Shown in pieces: positions 7,814 through 17,211 of a stretch of DNA of 64,000 bases (the first letter of the stretch is position 1; every line of letters begins with the position of its first letter). Below the pieces are notes generated by a model. It was given only the letters and a program-made list of their open reading frames with translations. It was not told the DNA's origin and made no database searches. A program made the translations under genes and the position numbers. The stretch comes from Aquibacillus koreensis (GTDB lineage Bacteria; Bacillota; Bacilli; Bacillales; Amphibacillaceae). Where the stretch lies: positions 55,089 to 119,088 of the forward strand of contig NZ_JAOALK010000018.1 in NCBI RefSeq assembly GCF_025154055.1, given 5' to 3'.

Positions 7814-8791
7814 ATGAGAAAGATTGCTATTTTTGTAACCGCTATCATTAGTGTTATTCTTTTTTATTTTACAATTGATGCGGCATTTGATGTTTATCGT
7901 GCCAGTTGGCAAATGCCACAGCAAACAGACAAGGAATCACTCGACCATCGTTTGGTATTAATCACGCAAGAACTCGATACTCCTTTTTGGGACAAGGTTA
8001 GTTCTGGTGCAAGAAACCAAGCTGAGAAAGAGGGTGTAACACTTGAAGTATGGGGGAGTTATGGAAACAATCAGGAAAACTTCTTAAGACAAATTGAAAT
8101 AGCAATCTACTCAAAAGTCGATGGTATTATTGTTCAAGGGTTGGATACGGATGAGTTTAAGGAATTAACGAAAGTAAAAGCAGCATCCTACGGCATTCCA
8201 ATTATCACTGTCGCAAATGATGTACCATCGTCAGAAAGTCTTCGTAAGACCTATGTTGGTTCTAACCAGTACTTTGCAGGTGAGCTAATCGCTAGGCAAC
8301 TTATTCATGATATGGGAACAACTGGTGAAGTTATTCTTATGCTAGATAGCAAGCAGGAGTATTATCAGGAACAACGAATAAATGGGATTCAGGATTATCT
8401 TATAGAATATCCAGACATAAATATAATAGTAGCGGATACAGAAGATGCTAGAGAACAAGGGATCGCGTTAACGAAGGACTTACTAAACCGCTATCCTAAT
8501 GTAGATGCATTTGTTGCTGTCAACTCTAATTTCACAGAAGATATCATCGAGGAAATTGAGAAACGATCGAAAGTAGAACCATATCACATCTATTCGTTTG
8601 ATGATAATAGTGTGTCACTTTCTCTCCTAGAGCAAGGGAAGCTAGATGGGATGATTGAGCAATCCCCTACAGAAATGGGAGAAAGAAGTGTAATTCAAAT
8701 GGTGAAGTGGTTGAAGAATGATACGGTTCCACTAAATCTAAAAGGCTATTTAACTGACATTCGGATGGTAAAGGCGATGGACATAGAATGA
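7814..8791 (+). CDS. Membrane-anchored sugar-binding sensor protein (XylFII-like)
   Basis: 325 residues from ATG 7814 with AAGGAG upstream. One N-terminal membrane segment (about residues 4-24) carries no lipobox. It is followed by a periplasmic-binding-protein fold of the RbsB/XylF type, with RLVLITQELDTPFWDKVSSG, GIIVQGLDTDEF, VGSNQYFAGELIARQLI and VDAFVAVNSN. The gene overlaps the next kinase gene by 4 bases (ATGA), which implies a stoichiometric complex. This three-gene arrangement matches the XylFII-LytS-YesN system of Clostridium beijerinckii, in which the binding protein senses extracellular D-xylose and controls the kinase. That the ligand here is xylose is inferred from the downstream xylF. 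Confidence 0.82.
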   Translation: MRKIAIFVTAIISVILFYFTIDAAFDVYRASWQMPQQTDKESLDHRLVLITQELDTPFWDKVSSGARNQAEKEGVTLEVWGSYGNNQENFLRQIEIAIYSKVDGIIVQGLDTDEFKELTKVKAASYGIPIITVANDVPSSESLRKTYVGSNQYFAGELIARQLIHDMGTTGEVILMLDSKQEYYQEQRINGIQDYLIEYPDINIIVADTEDAREQGIALTKDLLNRYPNVDAFVAVNSNFTEDIIEEIEKRSKVEPYHIYSFDDNSVSLSLLEQGKLDGMIEQSPTEMGERSVIQMVKWLKNDTVPLNLKGYLTDIRMVKAMDIE

Positions 8792-10257
8792 ACAGTATAC
8801 AGAAAAAAATATGGTTACTAGCAATGGTTGTATTACTTATTATGGCCACGATTTGGATGTCACTTACCTATTACAATCAGAAAATGCAGGACCAATACAA
8901 TAATGCCTTGGAAAGGTATCTTGTACTAAATGAATTAAGAAATACAAGTGAGGATATGGTAACTGCATTAAACAATTACTTACTTGTTCCGACTGATGAA
9001 AATTCAAATACAATAGACCGAAGTAAAAAACAAGTACAAACGATGCAAGAAGAAGTTGCTAGTTTTAAGAATACGGAAAATGAGTTGGCGTTGACTAGTT
9101 ATATTAATTTAATTGATAGTCTTATAGAAGTAACAGACCGTGCGCTTGTTTTTCATTCAGAAGAGGGGATAGAGAACGCAAGAAAAGCACTTAATGAAGC
9201 AACCTATATTTCTAATTATATTTCTGAGATGACGCTTTCACTAATTGATACAGAACTAAAAACATATGACCGCTTCTACCGTGGAATTATCACACAATCG
9301 GAAGAATTGAACCAACTTGGAGTTTGGGTGCTATTATTATTTACATTTTTGCTATTACTCTATACGTACTGGTTTTCCTCAAGAATTACAAGGCCACTAG
9401 AGAAATTGACACGTGCAGCTAGTGAATTGTCAAAAGGGCGCTTCGACTTAAAAATTGAGATTGATTCTAAAGATGAGATGTCTTTTTTGGCAAAAATGTT
9501 CGAACACATGCGAAATAATATTAATAATTTGATCATAGAAATTCAACAAAAGGCCCAATTAGAAAAGGAATTACAAGAAAGTAAGCTTCTTCTAAAGGAA
9601 AGTCAGTTGCGAAGTTTGCAAAGTCAAATTAACCCTCACTTTTTATTTAATACACTGAATACAGTCTCGAAAAAGGCATATTTGGAGGGATCAGAGGAAA
9701 CCAGTGATCTACTTGTTAGCATCGCAGGCCTGTTGCGTTATAATCTAAAACATCTAGATAAGACAATGACACTATACGATGAAGTCAACGTGTTAGCACA
9801 GTATATGAATATACAAAAAGCTAGGTTTACAGATCGATTAACTTTCCATACGGAGATTGATGAATCTTGCTTAGATATAGAAATACCTGGTCTAACGTTG
9901 CAACCGGTAGTAGAAAACGCTGTGATGTATGCCGTTGAGCCAAATGAAGACGGTGGGCAGATTTGGTTCCGGGTTAAGGATAAGGGAAATCGAGTAACTG
10001 TAGAGGTAGAAGACAATGGCCCTGGTATGCAACAACAAAAGATAAAGCAAATCATGGATGAAGACCAGCAACATGATACAAAGGAAGGACATGCATCAGG
10101 AATTGGATTAAGTAATGTAGTCAAACGCTTACGTCTTTTTAATGGTCGTGAAGATGTAATCAAGATTGAAGGAAATATTGGGAGTGGAACAAAAGTAACC
10201 ATAGATATTTTTAAAGAGAAGGGAGTCGTTAGAGATGATCAAGCTGCTAATCGTTGA
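8788..10257 (+). CDS. LytS/YesM-type sensor histidine kinase
   Basis: 489 residues. Membrane segments at about 8-28 and 178-197 flank an extracytoplasmic helical domain, where the upstream binding protein would dock. A HAMP region (about 198-250) is followed by a coiled linker and the His_kinase domain with SQINPHFLFNTLN, phospho-acceptor His284. The ATPase domain has the N-box VVENAVMYAVE, EDNGPGM and GIGLSNVVKRL. It overlaps both neighbours, by 4 bases with the sensor gene and by 23 bases with the regulator gene, so all three are translationally coupled. The predicted role is autophosphorylation in response to sugar and phosphotransfer to the next gene product. Confidence 0.92.
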   Translation: MNSIQKKIWLLAMVVLLIMATIWMSLTYYNQKMQDQYNNALERYLVLNELRNTSEDMVTALNNYLLVPTDENSNTIDRSKKQVQTMQEEVASFKNTENELALTSYINLIDSLIEVTDRALVFHSEEGIENARKALNEATYISNYISEMTLSLIDTELKTYDRFYRGIITQSEELNQLGVWVLLLFTFLLLLYTYWFSSRITRPLEKLTRAASELSKGRFDLKIEIDSKDEMSFLAKMFEHMRNNINNLIIEIQQKAQLEKELQESKLLLKESQLRSLQSQINPHFLFNTLNTVSKKAYLEGSEETSDLLVSIAGLLRYNLKHLDKTMTLYDEVNVLAQYMNIQKARFTDRLTFHTEIDESCLDIEIPGLTLQPVVENAVMYAVEPNEDGGQIWFRVKDKGNRVTVEVEDNGPGMQQQKIKQIMDEDQQHDTKEGHASGIGLSNVVKRLRLFNGREDVIKIEGNIGSGTKVTIDIFKEKGVVRDDQAANR

Positions 10258-11767
10258 TGACGAACAAATGGAACGAGATGCACTGCAAGCAATTCTGGAG
10301 AAGCACTTTTCTAATCTAGTAGTCAAGCAAGCTAGAAATGGTAGATTAGCGATTGAAATAGCGGCAGAGTTTCAACCCGATTTAGTGTTAATGGATATCC
10401 AAATGCCTGGTATGAGTGGATTTGAAGCAATTGAAAAAATCAATCACGACAATCCTCATATTAAATTCGTTATGATTACTGCGTATGCAACGTTTGATTA
10501 TGCACGTTCTGCTCTAAAGCTCGGTGTCATCGACTATATGGTAAAACCGAGTAAGGTAACAGACATCGTAGAAACAATGGGGAGAACACTTCATCGAATT
10601 GAAGAAGAACAGAAGTCACTGGAGAAGGATAAGTACCAACAGCATACATTACAAAAAGCGATGTCCATATTCGAAACAGATGTTGTGACACAGTTGCTAT
10701 TTGATCATGTTCATGAAGTGCATTTAAACGAGTTAGTCGAGTTGTTAGAAATGCAAATGACGGAAGAAAAATTCGTCATGAGTGTTTTACTACCATTAGG
10801 TTCGGAATCTTATTACACAGAAATTAGGGAGAAGGTTAGAGAAATAGGTAACGGCTGGATTGGTGCATTATACGGACGCCAGCTACCGATTATTGTTTTT
10901 AAAAACCAAGAACAATCGTACCGCGCACAAGCTAGTTTGTTAGCTAGAGAGATTTTGAAACTAGTAAAAGCTGATGATGCTAAGGACTGGTTTATTGGAA
11001 TCGGTAAAGTCTACACTTCCTTGGATCAAATACGACAATCTTATCAAGAGTCGTTATTAGCCACAAGGGATACATCATTGCCGGTGAAATATCGTTTTTA
11101 TTCTGATTTACCAACACTTGTTCCAGGCATTGATGAAAAGATGTCTAAGCAATATGAACAACAAGTTTATGAACATATTCGCAATGGGGAATGGGGCGAA
11201 GTCAATACAACATTAACGAACTTGATTGAGCGTTACGAGAAGGAAGGAAACCATCTATTAAAGACACAGCAACACTTGATGGAACTCCTTTGGATTGTCT
11301 CTCAAGTACTGAGTGAAATGGGAGTGGTATTAGACTCACCGATCTACCCTTTTCAAGCTACGGATTATCGGCAGTTACGTGCAGAAACAAGTCACTTGTT
11401 AGAAAGGTTGCAACAATCCTTTAGGGACCATTTTGAAAATATGGAAGCAGATACAATCGAAAAAATAAAACAATATATCATTGATCATGCGTATCAAGAT
11501 ATATCCCTTGAGGAAATAGGGAAAGTAGTAGGTTTAAGTCCAATTTATATTAGTAAAATCTTTAAAGAGCAGCTAGGGGTTAATTATATCCATTTCTTAA
11601 CTGAGTGTCGGATTGAAAAAGCAAAGAAGTTGATGCGAGACCCAGAGAAAAGCTTAAAAGAAATCACTTTTGAAGTAGGATACCATGATCCAAACTATTT
11701 TAGTAAAGTATTTAAAAAGATGTGTCATGCTTCGCCAACGGAGTATCGAAAGAACATACATGCGTAG
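10235..11767 (+). CDS. YesN-type response regulator with AraC DNA-binding domain
   Basis: 510 residues. The receiver domain carries Asp8/Asp9 in LLIVDDE, the phosphorylated Asp54 in VLMDIQMPG, Thr82 in ITAYAT and Lys104 in VKPSK. A long middle region (about 130-400) of unassigned fold is typical of YesN proteins. The C-terminal AraC domain (about 410-508) has two helix-turn-helix units, including ISLEEIGKVVGLSPIYISKI and ITFEVGYHDPNYFSKVFKK. It should activate sugar-transport promoters, most plausibly the xylF and chvE genes that follow directly. It shares an operon with the kinase, whose stop lies inside this gene. Confidence 0.92.
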   Translation: MIKLLIVDDEQMERDALQAILEKHFSNLVVKQARNGRLAIEIAAEFQPDLVLMDIQMPGMSGFEAIEKINHDNPHIKFVMITAYATFDYARSALKLGVIDYMVKPSKVTDIVETMGRTLHRIEEEQKSLEKDKYQQHTLQKAMSIFETDVVTQLLFDHVHEVHLNELVELLEMQMTEEKFVMSVLLPLGSESYYTEIREKVREIGNGWIGALYGRQLPIIVFKNQEQSYRAQASLLAREILKLVKADDAKDWFIGIGKVYTSLDQIRQSYQESLLATRDTSLPVKYRFYSDLPTLVPGIDEKMSKQYEQQVYEHIRNGEWGEVNTTLTNLIERYEKEGNHLLKTQQHLMELLWIVSQVLSEMGVVLDSPIYPFQATDYRQLRAETSHLLERLQQSFRDHFENMEADTIEKIKQYIIDHAYQDISLEEIGKVVGLSPIYISKIFKEQLGVNYIHFLTECRIEKAKKLMRDPEKSLKEITFEVGYHDPNYFSKVFKKMCHASPTEYRKNIHA

Positions 11768-11811
11768 AAGAACAAAAAGCTTAAGCAAAAGATCGAAAGG
11801 AAGCGAGACAA

Positions 11812-12897
11812 ATGAGACGTTTTTTTCTTCGAGCAATTGTTGTTCTACTTATGGTCTTGGTCCTGCAATTAATGACTTCATGTGAACAAGAAAAAGCGGA
11901 TATAAAAGAACCACTAACGAATGATTCCTATACGCCGTCAGAGGTTGACGCAGTCGAAGACACGATTAAAATTGGTTTTTTGATGGGGACATTACTCGAG
12001 GAACGTTGGCAGAAGGATCGAGACTTTTTCAAGAAATCGATTGAGAATTTAGGTGCTAAGGTAGAAGTGATGTCAGCTGACGGTGATGATGCGTTGCAAA
12101 TCTGGCAAGCAGAAACGTTAATTAGTCAAGGGGTTGATCTGCTTGTCATTATTCCTCAGAACGCTGAGTCAGCTGCAGCTATTGTGGAAAAGGCGCATGC
12201 GGCAGGCATTAAGGTATTGTCATATGACAGGTTAGTGAAAAATGCGGAAGTGGACATGTATGTTTCTTATGACAATGAAAAGGTTGGGGAGTTACAAGCT
12301 GCAGCAGTTACAGAATTGGTTCCTAAAGGAAAATTTGCTTATATTGGTGGAGCAGAAATTGATAATAATGCGCATTTGATAAAAAAAGGTGTATTTCGTG
12401 TATTGCAGCCTTTAATTGATAACGAGGATATTACTGTTGTATTTGACCAATGGAGTAAGGACTGGCTACCCGAAAACGCAAGAGCAAATATTGAATTAGC
12501 CTTAGATGCAAACAATAATCAAATTGATGCGATTATTGCTGCCAATGACGCCACTGCTGGAGCAGTAATAGAGGTACTGGAGGAACGTGGGCTTGCTGGT
12601 GAAATCCCGGTTACTGGGCAAGACGCAGATCTTGCAGCTGCCAGAAGAATTGTTGCAGGGGAGCAGACAATGACTGTTTACAAGCCGATCAAAAAATTAA
12701 CGGAAACAGCAGCTGAACTTGCCGTAAAACTTGCTAAGGGTGAAGAATTGGAAATCGACCTTAAAATAAATAACGGTAAAGTGGAAGTCCCAACTGTGCT
12801 ACTTTCTCCAATCGCTGTCGATCAAACAAATTTGAATGAGACGATTATTGCAGACGGATTTCATAGTAAAGAAGAAGTATATCAGCTAGAGGAATAG
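11812..12897 (+). CDS. xylF: D-xylose-binding lipoprotein XylF
   Basis: 361 residues with the N-terminal lipobox LMTSC (anchor Cys near 24) and a XylF-type binding fold. It shares long stretches with E. coli XylF as I recall it: EERWQKDRDFF, VDLLVIIPQNA, IKVLSYDRLVK, SYDNEKVGELQA, DNNAHL, DQWSKDWLPENA, AANDATAGAVIEVL and VTGQDADLAAARRI. These include ligand-contacting residues Arg, Asp and Trp of the pentose site. The role is high-affinity xylose capture at the outer membrane face of the cytoplasmic membrane. It lies 44 bases after the regulator gene and ends in its own terminator, so no xylG or xylH is directly attached. It probably feeds the GguAB transporter downstream, or a distant one. 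Confidence 0.9.
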   Translation: MRRFFLRAIVVLLMVLVLQLMTSCEQEKADIKEPLTNDSYTPSEVDAVEDTIKIGFLMGTLLEERWQKDRDFFKKSIENLGAKVEVMSADGDDALQIWQAETLISQGVDLLVIIPQNAESAAAIVEKAHAAGIKVLSYDRLVKNAEVDMYVSYDNEKVGELQAAAVTELVPKGKFAYIGGAEIDNNAHLIKKGVFRVLQPLIDNEDITVVFDQWSKDWLPENARANIELALDANNNQIDAIIAANDATAGAVIEVLEERGLAGEIPVTGQDADLAAARRIVAGEQTMTVYKPIKKLTETAAELAVKLAKGEELEIDLKINNGKVEVPTVLLSPIAVDQTNLNETIIADGFHSKEEVYQLEE

Positions 12898-12956
12898 ATT
12901 TACTGCGATGCTTTTCTTATTAGAAAATTGTTACCATATTATAAACGGATTGAATG

Positions 12957-12986
12957 GCATGGAGAGCAAGAACTCCATGCTTTTTT
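12957..12986 (+). terminator. Terminator after xylF
   Basis: GCATGGAG pairs with CTCCATGC over 8 bp, with a loop of 8 bases, followed by six T residues. The rest of the 311-base gap holds the chvE promoter region with its cre site. Confidence 0.85.
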
Positions 12987-13128
12987 AGTTGGACTAGATT
13001 ATACGACTAAACAATTCAGACGTAAAGGTATTCTACCATATTTTTTAATGCAAATCTTACAAGTAGAGAAAAACTTGAAAATATACCAATGTTAAAAAAG
13101 TACAGACGAATAATAAAAAAATGCTATA

Positions 13129-13143
13129 AGAAAGCGTTTTCAA
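13129..13143 (-). promoter_or_regulatory. CcpA cre site upstream of the ChvE-GguAB operon
   Basis: Read on the minus strand, TTGAAAACGCTTTCT fits every defined position of the cre consensus WTGNAANCGNWNNCW. It lies 66 bases before the TTG start of the chvE-like gene. This predicts carbon catabolite repression of the transporter. Confidence 0.7.
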
Positions 13144-13208
13144 CGTATGAAGTCAATGATATATTTAGCTTGTTAGAAAAAACAAAGGTTCGAAAGGGGT
13201 TAAAAAAG

Positions 13209-14312
13209 TTGAAAAAATTATTACTAATGTTATCAGTTGCCATTATGTTTGTTCTTATTGCAGCAGGTTGTAGCAGCGAATCAAGTGGAAGTGGAGATCT
13301 TAAGGTAGGTATTGTTTTACCGACAAAGGACGAACAAAGATGGGTACAAGATGAAGAGAGATTTGAAGAGGCGATCGGTGAATCTGATTACTCAGCTGAA
13401 ATTTTATTCAGCCAAGGCTCTTCTGCTAAGGAAAAAGAAAACGTTAACACGTTAATCAGTAAAGGCATTGATGTTTTAATCATTACACCTGTTGATGGTG
13501 ATTCAGCTGGTGGTGCAGTTGAAGCTGCGAAAGACGAAGATATTACAGTTATTTCTTATGACCGACTAATTACAAATACAGATGCTGTTGATTACTATGT
13601 AACATTCGACAGTGTAGCGGTAGGTGCAGCACAAGCTCAATATTTAGTGGATCATTCAGAAGGAACTGGAATTCCATTGTACCTATATGCTGGTGCAGCT
13701 ACGGACAATAACGCATTCTTGTTCTTCGAAGGTGCTTGGAACGTACTTCAACCAAAAATCGCGGATGGAACATTTGTAATTGCTAACTCAAGCGAAGCAG
13801 AAGCTTTACAAGATAAAGCAGAATTAACACGTGAAGAAATGAGTAAAATTGTAAGTCAGCTTACTACGGGTTGGGATCCAAACGAAGCAAAAAATAAAGC
13901 GGAAACTCACTTAACTGCAGCTGGAGATGATATGAAAGGTGACATAGCGATCCTTGGTCCTAACGATGATACAGCTCGTGCGATTGCTGACGTATTCTCA
14001 TCAGATAGTGCGGTTACAAGTTATGTTATTTCAGGTCAAGATGCAACGAAAGCATCCATCCAGTACATTATTGATGATAAACAATCTATGACTGTGTTTA
14101 AAGATGTTCGTACACTAGTTAAAGATGCGATGGATATGGCATTAACAATCTTAGATGGTGATTCTCCAGAAACAACTGGTTCTTACGATAACGGATCAAT
14201 TGAAGTACCTGCAAAACAATCAGATGTTATTAGTGTGGACAAAGACAATGTGAAAGCAGAAATCGTTGACTCTGGATACTATGAAGCTAGCGAATTCGAA
14301 GGCTTAGAATAA
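13209..14312 (+). CDS. chvE: ChvE-type multiple-monosaccharide-binding lipoprotein
   Basis: 367 residues starting at TTG 13209, 9 bases after AAAGGGG; a longer open frame upstream crosses the cre site and is not used. The signal peptide ends in the lipobox IAAGC. The mature protein matches Agrobacterium ChvE in VGIVLPTKDEQRWVQD, VLIITPVDGDSAGG, VISYDRLITNTDAVDYY, DNNAFLFFEGAWNVLQP, SGQDATKASI and the C-terminal VDSGYYEASEFEGLE. ChvE proteins bind several aldoses such as galactose, arabinose, glucose and xylose. It is the first gene of the transporter operon and is followed by a hairpin and then the ATPase and permease genes. Confidence 0.88.
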   Translation: MKKLLLMLSVAIMFVLIAAGCSSESSGSGDLKVGIVLPTKDEQRWVQDEERFEEAIGESDYSAEILFSQGSSAKEKENVNTLISKGIDVLIITPVDGDSAGGAVEAAKDEDITVISYDRLITNTDAVDYYVTFDSVAVGAAQAQYLVDHSEGTGIPLYLYAGAATDNNAFLFFEGAWNVLQPKIADGTFVIANSSEAEALQDKAELTREEMSKIVSQLTTGWDPNEAKNKAETHLTAAGDDMKGDIAILGPNDDTARAIADVFSSDSAVTSYVISGQDATKASIQYIIDDKQSMTVFKDVRTLVKDAMDMALTILDGDSPETTGSYDNGSIEVPAKQSDVISVDKDNVKAEIVDSGYYEASEFEGLE

Positions 14313-14325
14313 GAGAGTGTAAAGT

Positions 14326-14358
14326 GGAATAGTGATAGATTCTCTCTATCACTATTCC
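14326..14358 (+). other. Intercistronic hairpin between the binding-protein and ATPase genes
   Basis: GGAATAGTGATAGA pairs perfectly with TCTATCACTATTCC over 14 bp with a 5-base loop. There is no T-run, so it is unlikely to end all transcripts. Such hairpins in binding-protein-dependent ABC operons often stabilise the upstream message or let a fraction of polymerases stop, giving excess binding protein. Confidence 0.75.
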
Positions 14359-14393
14359 TTAAGTGTTAAGTGGTCTGGTTAAGGAGGCATAAC

Positions 14394-15914
14394 ATGAGCG
14401 AATATATATTGGAGATGAACCAGATATCAAAAGAATTTCCAGGCGTAAAGGCTTTATCAAATGTCAATTTCAAAGTGGGAAGAGGAGAAATTCACTGTCT
14501 CGTTGGGGAAAATGGGGCCGGAAAGTCTACACTGATGAAGGTGCTTAGCGGTGTTTATCCTTATGGAACGTATGAAGGAGATATCGTGTTTAATGGTCAT
14601 GTACAACGGTTTAACAAAATTAGTGATAGCGTTGATGTTGGAATTGCAATTATCTATCAAGAGTTGGCATTATTTCCTGATCTTTCTGTTTATGAAAATA
14701 TATTTATCAATAACGAAATACAGAGTGGTGGCGTTTTAAACTGGAATGAAGCAATTGTGCAATCAAAACAATTACTCGAAAAAGTAAAGCTAAAAGTAAA
14801 TCCAGAAACGTTAATTAAAGACCTTGGTGTAGGCAAACAGCAACTTGTTGAAATTGCTAAAGCATTGAGTAAAGAAGTAAAACTTCTTATTTTAGATGAG
14901 CCGACTGCAGCACTTAATGAAAATGATAGTGAGAATCTTTTGGATCTTTTAAGAGTATTAAAAGAGCAAGGAATCACAAGCATTATGATTTCTCATAAAC
15001 TCAAAGAAGTAATTGCTATTGCAGATAAAGCAACAGTACTTCGAGATGGTGAAACGATGTGTACTTTGGATGCTTCTAAAGGTGAAATTACAGAAGCTGC
15101 TATTATCAAAAATATGGTTGGTCGTGAAATTGGAAATATTTATCCAGAAAGAGCGGAGAAAGTATTTGGTGAAAAAATACTGGAATTAATAAACTGGTCA
15201 GCATATGACTCTAAGATAGGACGTCATGTAGCAAAAGACGTTAATATTCATGTCAAACAAGGTGAAATCGTAGGGATTGCTGGTTTAATGGGTGCAGGAA
15301 GAACAGAGCTTGCACAAAGTATATTTGGAAATGCAAAAAACTATAAGCTACAAGGTGATTTGTTTGTGGATGGAATGCCCGCCAACTATAAACACACGAG
15401 TGATGCCATAAAAGCTGGTATTGCTTATGTTACAGAAGATCGAAAGGGTAATGGATTATTTTTATTACAGGATATTAAAAATAATATTTCTGCTGGGAAT
15501 TTGAAGGGAATATCCGCTAACGGAATCGTAAATGAAAACGAAGAAATAAAGGTAGCGGAAGAATATAGAACGTCATTAGGTATTAAAACACCATCGATCC
15601 AACAACTAGTTGGTAATTTAAGTGGTGGTAATCAACAAAAAGTTTCTTTAGGAAAATGGCTTTTTGTAAGCCCTAAGCTATTGATTCTGGATGAGCCGAC
15701 TCGAGGTATTGATGTTGGTGCTAAATTTGAAATTTATACTGTCATGAATGAACTGATAGCAAAAGGGATGAGCATTATAATGGTTTCATCTGAGCTTGGA
15801 GAGATCCTAGGTATGAGTGATCGGGTGTACGTTATGGCAGAAGGTGAGATAAAAGGTGAATTATCATCAGAGGAAGCAAGTCAAGAAAAGATAATGCAGC
15901 TTGCGACGCAATAG
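14394..15914 (+). CDS. gguA: Sugar ABC transporter ATP-binding protein (GguA/MmsA type)
   Basis: 506 residues from ATG 14394, 6 bases after AAGGAGG. Two fused nucleotide-binding domains are present. The first has Walker A GENGAGKST (38-46), signature VGKQQLVE and Walker B LLILDEPTAA. The second has the usual degenerate P-loop GLMGAGRTE, signature LSGGNQQK and LLILDEPTRG. The sequence is closer to Agrobacterium GguA (FPGVKALSNVNFKV, VLSGVYPYGTYEG) than to E. coli XylG. It powers uptake of sugars delivered by the ChvE-type and perhaps the XylF lipoproteins. The permease gene follows after 12 bases. Confidence 0.9.
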   Translation: MSEYILEMNQISKEFPGVKALSNVNFKVGRGEIHCLVGENGAGKSTLMKVLSGVYPYGTYEGDIVFNGHVQRFNKISDSVDVGIAIIYQELALFPDLSVYENIFINNEIQSGGVLNWNEAIVQSKQLLEKVKLKVNPETLIKDLGVGKQQLVEIAKALSKEVKLLILDEPTAALNENDSENLLDLLRVLKEQGITSIMISHKLKEVIAIADKATVLRDGETMCTLDASKGEITEAAIIKNMVGREIGNIYPERAEKVFGEKILELINWSAYDSKIGRHVAKDVNIHVKQGEIVGIAGLMGAGRTELAQSIFGNAKNYKLQGDLFVDGMPANYKHTSDAIKAGIAYVTEDRKGNGLFLLQDIKNNISAGNLKGISANGIVNENEEIKVAEEYRTSLGIKTPSIQQLVGNLSGGNQQKVSLGKWLFVSPKLLILDEPTRGIDVGAKFEIYTVMNELIAKGMSIIMVSSELGEILGMSDRVYVMAEGEIKGELSSEEASQEKIMQLATQ

Positions 15915-15926
15915 GAGGTAGTTCGA

Positions 15927-17099
15927 ATGAATTTGTTAAAAGAAGCACAGCAAGTCATTAAACACAATATTCGTGATTATGGAATGTACATTGCTTTATT
16001 TATTATAATGGTTACCTTTACGATTCTGACAGATGGGTTATTTATGTCTTCACGAAATATTAGTAATCTACTAGATGCATCAGGGTATATTGCTGTATTA
16101 GCTGTCGGTGTCATGCTTGTCATTGTTATCCGTCATATTGACCTATCGATTGGCTTTTTAGCCGGTTTTCTAGGCGCAATAGCAGCCATTTTACTACTAA
16201 ATGGGGTATCGGTATTTTTAGTTATTCCAATCGTTCTTGTATTAGGTGTACTTGCCGGTTCCGCTACAGGCTTCTTAGTGGCAAAAGTTGGAATCCCAGC
16301 ATTTGTGGCGACACTTGCAGGATGGTTGATCTACCGTGGCGCAATCTTATTAGTAACAGAAAAATCCGGAACAATTAATGTAGATGATGAAGCTTTCAAT
16401 GCGATAGGGAATGGGTATATTCCTTCCATCGCGCAAGTAGGCGGTTTACATTTACTTTCTTTACTAATAGGTGCGACCGGTATAATATTATATATTTTTA
16501 GTGCTATAAATAACCGAAAAAATAAAATAAAGTATAATTTTGATGTAGTTTCCAAACCGATGTTCATTATACAGCTAACTTTTGTCTCAGCGATCATTGC
16601 TTATTTTACTTGGCTATTAGCTGGTTATAATGGTATCTCTTGGACGGTTGTGATTATCCTATTAGTTGTCATTGTATATCACTTCGTTACAACGAAGACA
16701 GTGATCGGACGCCATATTTATGCTGTTGGTAGTAACCCAGAAGCGGCACACCTTAGCGGAATTAGTGTTAGTAAAATAACATTCCTTGTTTTTGGTTCGA
16801 TGGGTATGTTATCAGGGTTATCGGGGATTTTGTTCACTGCCCGTTTACAATCTGCTACAACAACAGCAGGCACACTATTTGAACTTGACGCGATCGCAGC
16901 AGCTTTCGTAGGTGGTGTATCAGCTGCAGGTGGTGTTGGTAAAGTAACAGGAGCAGTAATTGGAGCAGTTGTTATGGCTACGTTAACAAACGGAATGAAC
17001 TTGATGGGGGTTGGTATTGCCCCACAGTACATGATCCGTGGTGGAGTACTAGCGCTAGCGGTTATCTTCGATGTAATGACCCGTAGACAGAGAGCTTAA
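15927..17099 (+). CDS. gguB: Sugar ABC transporter permease (GguB/MmsB type)
   Basis: 390 residues with about ten hydrophobic segments, of the BPD_transp_2 family used by CUT2 sugar transporters. Typical stretches are MLVIVIRHIDLSIGFLAGF near residue 70, the EAA-like loop GSNPEAAHLSGI, and GTLFELDAIAAAFVGGVSA near residue 300. The ribosome binding site AGGAGGTAG overlaps the end of the ATPase gene. It would form a homodimeric channel with GguA in the membrane. It is the last gene of the operon, and a hairpin follows. Confidence 0.9.
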   Translation: MNLLKEAQQVIKHNIRDYGMYIALFIIMVTFTILTDGLFMSSRNISNLLDASGYIAVLAVGVMLVIVIRHIDLSIGFLAGFLGAIAAILLLNGVSVFLVIPIVLVLGVLAGSATGFLVAKVGIPAFVATLAGWLIYRGAILLVTEKSGTINVDDEAFNAIGNGYIPSIAQVGGLHLLSLLIGATGIILYIFSAINNRKNKIKYNFDVVSKPMFIIQLTFVSAIIAYFTWLLAGYNGISWTVVIILLVVIVYHFVTTKTVIGRHIYAVGSNPEAAHLSGISVSKITFLVFGSMGMLSGLSGILFTARLQSATTTAGTLFELDAIAAAFVGGVSAAGGVGKVTGAVIGAVVMATLTNGMNLMGVGIAPQYMIRGGVLALAVIFDVMTRRQRA

Positions 17100-17113
17100 T
17101 GCTAAACGGAAAA

Positions 17114-17157
17114 AAGCCGGTTAATTCATTTGAAAACAAATGGAGTAACTGGCTTTA
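17114..17157. terminator. Bidirectional terminator between gguB and the CNNM/CorC gene
   Basis: AAGCCGGTTA pairs with TAACTGGCTT, with an inner CATTTG/CAAATG stem, and short A- and T-runs lie on the two sides. It lies between convergent genes. Confidence 0.65.
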
Positions 17158-17211
17158 TATTTATTCAGTTGCTATTATTCTTTCTCAGAAACAATTGATA
17201 AATGTACGTGA

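Noticed and set aside
13089..13208. Longer N-terminus of the ChvE-type protein from ATG 13089
   Set aside because: The extension covers the cre site, has no ribosome binding site, and would remove the lipoprotein signal peptide from the N-terminus.
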